Source: Elusimicrobiota bacterium
GTDB taxonomy: Bacteria > Elusimicrobiota > Elusimicrobia > JACQPE01
DNA: 47,096 nucleotides
Reading direction: 5' to 3'
Assembly: GCA_016207685.1 (NCBI GenBank)
Contig: JACQPE010000083.1
Span: 1-47,096 of the forward strand
Under the pieces are notes generated by a model. It did not search any database and was not told the DNA's origin. It saw only the letters and a program-made list of their open reading frames with translations. How positions within the stretch are numbered: position 1 is the stretch's first letter; every line of letters starts with the position of its first letter. Position numbers and translations under genes: made by a program. Shown here in pieces: positions 42,949 to 47,096 of the stretch.

Positions 42949-43142
42949 CTGACCTCCTTGAAGGAGCCGATCAAAATCCCTGTTTCATCTCTTAAGCCAT
43001 GCCCTGAAAATCCCATGAGCGAAATTTAAATTTTACCGTCGGATTCTTTTTGTTCCCAAAAAATTGTCTGAACTCCCCGGAAAATTCTTCCGGCTCCCCT
43101 GGCGCCCGCTTAAAAGGGGTGTTAATTTCAAAATTAATGAGC

Positions 43143-43239
43143 CGGTAGATTTCACCGAAAAGGCAAACCCGCGGCAACGCGGGGACGCAAAGTCATGGAC
43201 CCCTGCACCCTGGGCCTCTTGGGGGCCGCCAGACTGCCG
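43143..43239 (+). ncRNA. GEMM-I (cyclic di-GMP-I class) riboswitch aptamer
   Basis: The class hallmarks are all present: GGCAAACC (43162-43169), a P2 stem CCCGCG / CGCGGG closed by a GCAA (GNRA) tetraloop, ACGCAAAG (43185-43192), and a P3 stem GGACCCC (43197-43203) with GGGGGCC (43221-43227). The ends close as P1: CGGTAG (43143-43148) with CTGCCG (43234-43239). The ligand should be cyclic di-GMP or 3',3'-cGAMP; the base that decides between them cannot be assigned with certainty without alignment. It lies 60 bp upstream of an exported-protein gene. Confidence 0.9.
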
Positions 43240-43278
43240 AAGGATCAGCAATGGATGCTGCGGCAGTCTGGTTTTTTT
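43229..43278 (+). terminator. Intrinsic terminator overlapping the riboswitch P1
   Basis: CCAGACTGCCG (43229-43239) pairs perfectly with CGGCAGTCTGG (43261-43271), with a further inner CAGCA/TGCTG stem, followed by seven T (43272-43278). Its 5' arm contains the 3' strand of the aptamer's P1, so aptamer closure and terminator formation exclude each other: ligand should prevent termination. Confidence 0.9.
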
Positions 43279-43298
43279 GTTTTTGAGGGAGGGAAATT

Positions 43299-45275
43299 TT
43301 GGGTTTAAGGAGACGTTTGGGGCCGGCATTGTGGCTGGCGGTTTTGGCCGTCCCCGGCTCATTAACAGTTTTCCCTGCCCTTGCTTCGGACATCGCCTCC
43401 TGGGTTATTCCCTCCGGAGGCGCGCTGGGTCAAGGAGCCTTTCAGGCAATCACGGTTGGTCAAGCCGTGGCCGCGCCTTCCGCAGGTTCAATCGCGGGTC
43501 TGGGCTTTGCCCCCACCATCCGCCCCATTGATCTTATGCCTCCAAGGACCTCTTTGCTTCTGGGCTTGCCCAAGTTTCAAGACTCCCAAGGGCTCCTGTT
43601 CATCGCTTCAAGCGCTGTTGCGGCCTTGGCCTCTGTTGATGATCTCCTTGAGATCGCAGACCAAGAGGGGACCGGGGTTCTCGAGCAAAGACTCTTTATT
43701 GACTCCTTGTTAAAAGCCGTATTCTCCAATACTTCTGATCTGCCCACTCCTGGTGATAAACGCGGGCAGGTGTTGACCTCGAGCTTCACCCTGGCCTTGG
43801 AATCCGAGGGCCTCCATCTCCTGGGTTTCTTCGCCCAAGACGCCTTGGGCAACGCGGAGAGCCTGATCACCCAAACGATTGCCCTTGATAAGACTCCTCC
43901 GGTGACCAGAGTCTCCCTGGGGCCATTGCAGCAAAACGTTTTCGGCATCGCCCTTGTTTCCACATCCAGCCTGATCACGCTCGAATCCCTGGACCCTGTT
44001 TCAGGAGGCGTGGCCTGCGGCGTCAAGGCGATTGAATTTAAGATCGAGACCTTAAGCGGGGTCAATGCCGCGACTTCGGGATTTCTTGCCTATGTCTCTG
44101 CCTTCTCTTTGCCCCAGGGAACCCATCGCATTAGTTTCCAAAGCATGGATCAGGTGGGCAATAAAGAACCAGAGAAAAGCATCGTTGTTGCGGTGAGCAT
44201 GCTTGAGGCCGCTGCTCTGACCGGAGTCGCCGGCGTTGAAGCCTCGGGAACAGCCGACATCAGGGGCGGTATTTTTTCCAATGGGGAGGTTTCCCTTAAA
44301 GGAACGGTCAATGTCACGGGTTCCGTGGCCGCTTCCACGATTAGCGTTACGGGCAATGGCTCCATTGCCGGTGAGCGTCGCATCAATGCCCTGACCTTGG
44401 AGGAGGAGCCTATGTCCCTGGCCCTGATGCTTGAAACCGCATCGCTCCATAACGATAACAATCTTATTCCTTCAAAATTTTTAGACCCTGATAGCGCCCT
44501 GCGCGTTGATTCCCAAAAAACCTTGGTCTTGGGCACGGGGACCTATCTTGTCTACGGCTTGACGATCTTAAGCCAGGGTTCCCTTGAAACTCAAGGTCCT
44601 GTCAATCTCTTCATTCAGGGGCCCCTGAGCATCGCCGGAGGCGGTCTCCTTAAGAGCCGGGGAAACCCGCAAGAGCTTTTTATCGCAGTGGCAGGGACCC
44701 ATAGGGTCTTCTTGGGAGGCGGCGCTTCGGCTTCCTTAACGCTCTACGCCCCCCGATCCGGCATCAGCCTGCAAGGCAACGCCTCAGTCACAGGACATCT
44801 ATGGGCCCGCCATGTGACAGCCCAGGGGACCTCTATGGTCATTCAAGCCCCGGAGGCGCCATCCCCTGCATTAACTCAAACAACTCAAAGAACATCCCCG
44901 ACCCCATCATCAGGCAAGGGCAACGGCTTCAAGACCGCCTCGCAGGAAGCCTCCCTGCCGGATAAGGCCTTTGCCCTGCGGGAAGTCTTTGTGTTTCCCA
45001 ATCCCTCCAGGCAGGGCCAAAAGCCTGTTTTCCATGTGGAAGCAGGCCTGGCCCAGGGCCTGGTGATCACTATCTATGACTTGAGCGGCGAGATGCTCTA
45101 CCGCAGGGTGTTGAATGCAACCCCTCAAATCATCGCCAGGGGCGCAGCGCCCCAATACGCCTATGAATACACCCTTGAGGAACCTTTGCCCACGGGAGTG
45201 TACCTCTATCTCATCGAAGCCCAGTGGGACAATTTGGCCCTCAAGCGAGCCGGGAGGTTCAGTGTTGTTAGATAA
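43299..45275 (+). CDS. Exported multidomain protein with T9SS-like C-terminal domain
   Basis: The signal peptide (LWLAVLAVPGSLTVFPALAS) is followed by two OmpL47-like Ig repeats (roughly residues 75-195 and 195-300, each with an xALDxxxPxT-like start and DxxGN end), a repetitive beta region (~310-530, GGIFSNGEVSLKGTVNV) and a C-terminal sorting-like domain (FVFPNPSRQGQKPVFHVEAG, LPTGVYLYLIEA). The C-terminus resembles type IX secretion/FlgD-Ig domains. Start TTG 43299 follows GAGGGAGGG. Expression is probably set by the riboswitch upstream. It may be a surface adhesin; function unproven. Confidence 0.88.
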   Translation: MGLRRRLGPALWLAVLAVPGSLTVFPALASDIASWVIPSGGALGQGAFQAITVGQAVAAPSAGSIAGLGFAPTIRPIDLMPPRTSLLLGLPKFQDSQGLLFIASSAVAALASVDDLLEIADQEGTGVLEQRLFIDSLLKAVFSNTSDLPTPGDKRGQVLTSSFTLALESEGLHLLGFFAQDALGNAESLITQTIALDKTPPVTRVSLGPLQQNVFGIALVSTSSLITLESLDPVSGGVACGVKAIEFKIETLSGVNAATSGFLAYVSAFSLPQGTHRISFQSMDQVGNKEPEKSIVVAVSMLEAAALTGVAGVEASGTADIRGGIFSNGEVSLKGTVNVTGSVAASTISVTGNGSIAGERRINALTLEEEPMSLALMLETASLHNDNNLIPSKFLDPDSALRVDSQKTLVLGTGTYLVYGLTILSQGSLETQGPVNLFIQGPLSIAGGGLLKSRGNPQELFIAVAGTHRVFLGGGASASLTLYAPRSGISLQGNASVTGHLWARHVTAQGTSMVIQAPEAPSPALTQTTQRTSPTPSSGKGNGFKTASQEASLPDKAFALREVFVFPNPSRQGQKPVFHVEAGLAQGLVITIYDLSGEMLYRRVLNATPQIIARGAAPQYAYEYTLEEPLPTGVYLYLIEAQWDNLALKRAGRFSVVR

Positions 45276-46191
45276 GCCCCATGCCTCAAGTCTCCCGTGC
45301 CTTGCCTTTGTCTTATTTTTCCTTCCCTCGCCCATCTTGTGCCAATCCTCCTCCGGCTTCTCCTTTTTGAAAATCAGCGTGGACGCGAAATCCGAGGGTC
45401 TCTCCGGAGCCTATACCGCCATGAGCAATAATGTAACGAGTCTCTACTGGAACCCGGCGGGATTGGCTTGGGTCAATAAAAAAGAAGTCTTGGCCACTCA
45501 TTCAGAGTGGCTCTTGGGGTCCCGGTTCGATTTCCTGGGGGTAGGCATCCCATTGTCAAAATTTAAGGGCTCCCTGGGCCTTGGGGTTTCCATGCTTTCT
45601 CAAAAAGAGCAAGAGGGAAGGGATGAACAAGGCAACAAAACAGGGAGCTTTCCGGCCAATGATGGGGCATTGACTTTGGCTTTGGGCCGCAAGATCAGCT
45701 TATCCTCCCAATGGGGCATGGGCTTGAAGCTCATCCGCAGTCAAATCGCCTCGGACATCGGCCAGGGTCTTGCCCTTGACCTTGGGGTCCGGCATGGTCA
45801 TCGTTTCAACCGGATACCTCTTACCTTGGGAGTCTCCATCTTGAACCTTGGGCCGGGCGTCACCTTCATTGATGAGCCCACAAAATTGCCTTTGACATTG
45901 GCCGCTGGCCTGGCCATTGAGTCCTGGGGAGCGTTTGCCCTGTCGGCTGATTGGCGTTACCGTGTTGATGATCAAAAAGTTCTCTGGGCAGCGGGGACGC
46001 AATACTCCCTTTCGCCTGGTTTTTCCTTAAGAACGGGATATGGCATCACGGATAAGACGGGAGAAGACATTGTATCCGGTCTTGGGCTAGGCTTTGGGAT
46101 TAGTCTTCGGGGATACCAGTTGGACTACGCCTTCACCCCGATGGGAGACTTGGGCAATGCGCATAAGTTCAGCTTGGGAGCGAGGTTTTGA
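45262..46191 (+). CDS. PorV/PorQ-like outer-membrane beta-barrel protein
   Basis: After a signal peptide (SLPCLAFVLFFLPSPILC) the protein begins with ISVDAKSEGLSGAYTAMSNN and SLYWNPAGLAWV, the opening typical of PorV/PorQ and FadL-related barrels. Alternating strands continue to the end LGARF with terminal Phe. PorV works with type IX secretion to attach cargo. The frame is open from 45115, but GTG 45262 or TTG 45265 follow GGGAGG, and the first overlaps the stop of the preceding gene by 14 bases. The two genes form one coupled unit under the riboswitch. Confidence 0.9.
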   Translation: MLLDKPHASSLPCLAFVLFFLPSPILCQSSSGFSFLKISVDAKSEGLSGAYTAMSNNVTSLYWNPAGLAWVNKKEVLATHSEWLLGSRFDFLGVGIPLSKFKGSLGLGVSMLSQKEQEGRDEQGNKTGSFPANDGALTLALGRKISLSSQWGMGLKLIRSQIASDIGQGLALDLGVRHGHRFNRIPLTLGVSILNLGPGVTFIDEPTKLPLTLAAGLAIESWGAFALSADWRYRVDDQKVLWAAGTQYSLSPGFSLRTGYGITDKTGEDIVSGLGLGFGISLRGYQLDYAFTPMGDLGNAHKFSLGARF

Positions 46192-46213
46192 TGAGCAACG
46201 AATCAGGGATTGA

Positions 46214-46627
46214 TCAGATGGGTTTATCCTGCGCCAAATTCAAAAATTGCCGTGGTGAGAGAACAGGAATATTCTCAAATGAAATAACCTTTTGCACCTG
46301 GCGGTCACTGCTCACAATGACATCCGCGCGGGCATCAACGGCGCATTCGAAAAATTTGTCATCTGAAGGGTCGCTGATGACAACCCGTAAAATTCTTCGC
46401 GGTTGCGACAAAATAGTTTTCCCTGAATCTTCGATCAACAAGGAAAGATTTTTTAAATGCGCCTTGCTGATGCCAGATTGCCGTAAAACCCGCTCGTATT
46501 CTTTGGTGATCACCGGCGAGACCGCCACCCGAATCACGCCCGAAATCCAAAAATTCAAAATCGCTTTAGGCGGACCGCCGAAAAATACAGCAGAAAAAAG
46601 CGTGCTTGTATCGATGACTAAAATCAA
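46214..46627 (-). CDS. PIN-domain toxin
   Basis: A PIN-fold ribonuclease of the putative toxin-antitoxin type. Catalytic acids: Asp in MILVIDTSTLFS, Glu in ITKEYERVL, Asp residues in ISDPSDDKFFECA and Asp in IVSSDRQVQ. The start is TTG 46627, four bases after the stop of the small gene upstream. Both lie on the minus strand and converge on the PorV-like gene with a 22-bp gap. Confidence 0.9.
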   Translation of the reverse strand: MILVIDTSTLFSAVFFGGPPKAILNFWISGVIRVAVSPVITKEYERVLRQSGISKAHLKNLSLLIEDSGKTILSQPRRILRVVISDPSDDKFFECAVDARADVIVSSDRQVQKVISFENIPVLSPRQFLNLAQDKPI

Positions 46628-46631
46628 AATT

Positions 46632-46886
46632 TTAGGGACTTCGTTCTTTGGCCCGGGCTACAAGACGCTCCAGGTCCGGCTCTCTCCATCCATGCCTCTT
46701 GGCAAGCCGTTGACCTTCTTGACAGAGGCGTTCGATACGTTCCTTAAGTTTCTTGTCCCTCGCGCGAAACATCTCTACTTCCAGATGATGAAAAATTTTT
46801 TCCTTCTCCGGCCTCGCGAGCCGGTCAATCTCTTTCAAAAGGTTTCCAGTTTTCGGCGACATAAAAGTTATGGCTTCTACAACCAT
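46632..46886 (-). CDS. Antitoxin of the PIN toxin
   Basis: An 84-residue highly charged, helical protein (RLARPEKEKIFHHLEVEMFR, KERIERLCQEGQRLAKRHGW). The gene immediately precedes the PIN toxin, and its length and composition fit antitoxins of this type. The family was not recognised. The Met at residue 9 is an alternative start. Confidence 0.75.
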   Translation of the reverse strand: MVVEAITFMSPKTGNLLKEIDRLARPEKEKIFHHLEVEMFRARDKKLKERIERLCQEGQRLAKRHGWREPDLERLVARAKERSP

Positions 46887-46969
46887 AGTTTAGCAGGAAT
46901 TCTTCATGTCGCGCCATGCCTGCGCATCAAGCACACGCAGGCAGCGCAAATATTTACACGGGAGGAATC

Positions 46970-47096
46970 ATGAACATGCGTCAAAAAACAATTAAGCTCT
47001 TTTGCGTTTTCCTGCTTTCTTTAATTCTCAACCCGCAACTCTTTGTTTGGGCCCAAATCCCCATGTCTTTAGTCATCCAAGGCCGCATGATCAAGC
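46970..47096 (+). CDS. Exported protein, N-terminus only
   Basis: GGGAGGA precedes ATG 46970. The first ~32 residues form a signal peptide (charged MNMRQKTIK, then a hydrophobic core, ending WAQ). The frame continues to the edge of the window. The product cannot be named from 42 residues. Confidence 0.75.
   Translation, partial: MNMRQKTIKLFCVFLLSLILNPQLFVWAQIPMSLVIQGRMIK

Noticed and set aside
43162-43169. Firm assignment of the riboswitch to cGAMP rather than c-di-GMP
   Set aside because: The specificity base could not be aligned with certainty by eye; a G seems present at the likely position, favouring c-di-GMP, but this is left open.
46188-46973. Long plus-strand frame after the PorV-like gene
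   Set aside because: It is the antisense of the PIN toxin and its antitoxin, both of which have clear coding signatures.
1-47096. tRNA, rRNA, tmRNA genes or replication origin
   Set aside because: No cloverleaf with a T-loop consensus, rRNA segment or DnaA-box cluster was noticed on reading; a covariance search would be needed to be sure.

Overview
The window reads as a chromosomal segment of a Gram-negative (diderm) bacterium. It encodes a type IV pilus secretin with its PilMNOP partners, an outer-membrane PorV/PorQ-like protein, lipoproteins, and O-antigen/exopolysaccharide genes. No rRNA or tRNA was found, so the lineage is a guess. Tandem electron-transfer flavoproteins, a T9SS-like sorting domain beside a PorV-like protein, and many palindromic repeats would fit a deep-branching group such as Elusimicrobiota, but nothing here proves it.

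Layout. Positions 1-5.2 kb hold the end of an IS3-family element inserted in the 3' end of an acyltransferase gene, a large membrane protein and a Phd/VapC-type toxin-antitoxin pair. From 5.4 to 9.7 kb are exported proteins: an unknown, a subtilisin-like protease and an HExxH lipoprotein. From 9.7 to 16.5 kb, on the minus strand, lies a redox operon: acyl-CoA dehydrogenase, two tandem EtfBA pairs and a FixC-FixX fusion. From 16.6 to 21.7 kb, also minus, is a lipid and housekeeping cluster: icd, DUF177, rpmF, plsX, fabG, acpP and rnc. The usual fabH, fabD and fabF are absent, and a 178-bp inverted-repeat element lies between plsX and fabG. At 21.7-24.3 kb are a nucleotidyltransferase-like pair, a hairpin repeat and a DUF2079 membrane protein.

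From 42.7 kb back to 24.3 kb the minus strand carries one nearly gapless array: pilin, prepilin peptidase, pilM-N-O-P-Q, then an O-antigen-ligase-family protein overlapping pilQ, two GT2 glycosyltransferases, a flippase-like protein, a bi-domain oxidoreductase, a heparinase II/III-like protein, a WecA-like transferase, an FAD oxidoreductase and a GT4 glycosyltransferase. Type IV pilus assembly and surface-glycan synthesis are thus physically joined.

Divergent from the pilin, at 43.14-43.28 kb, is a GEMM-I (cyclic-dinucleotide) riboswitch whose P1 helix shares bases with a strong intrinsic terminator, so it should act as an ON switch. It precedes a two-gene unit: a large exported protein with a T9SS-like C-terminal domain and a PorV/PorQ-like outer-membrane protein. 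A PIN-domain toxin with its antitoxin and the start of another exported protein close the window.

The most unusual features are the riboswitch/terminator overlap; dispersed palindromic repeats translated in frame at the N-termini of PilP and PilQ; a 14-bp hairpin containing the prepilin-peptidase start codon; a 21-codon ORF with a perfect Shine-Dalgarno upstream of the pilin; and several unit-heading genes whose -10 box lies 6-9 nt before the start codon, suggesting leaderless mRNAs.
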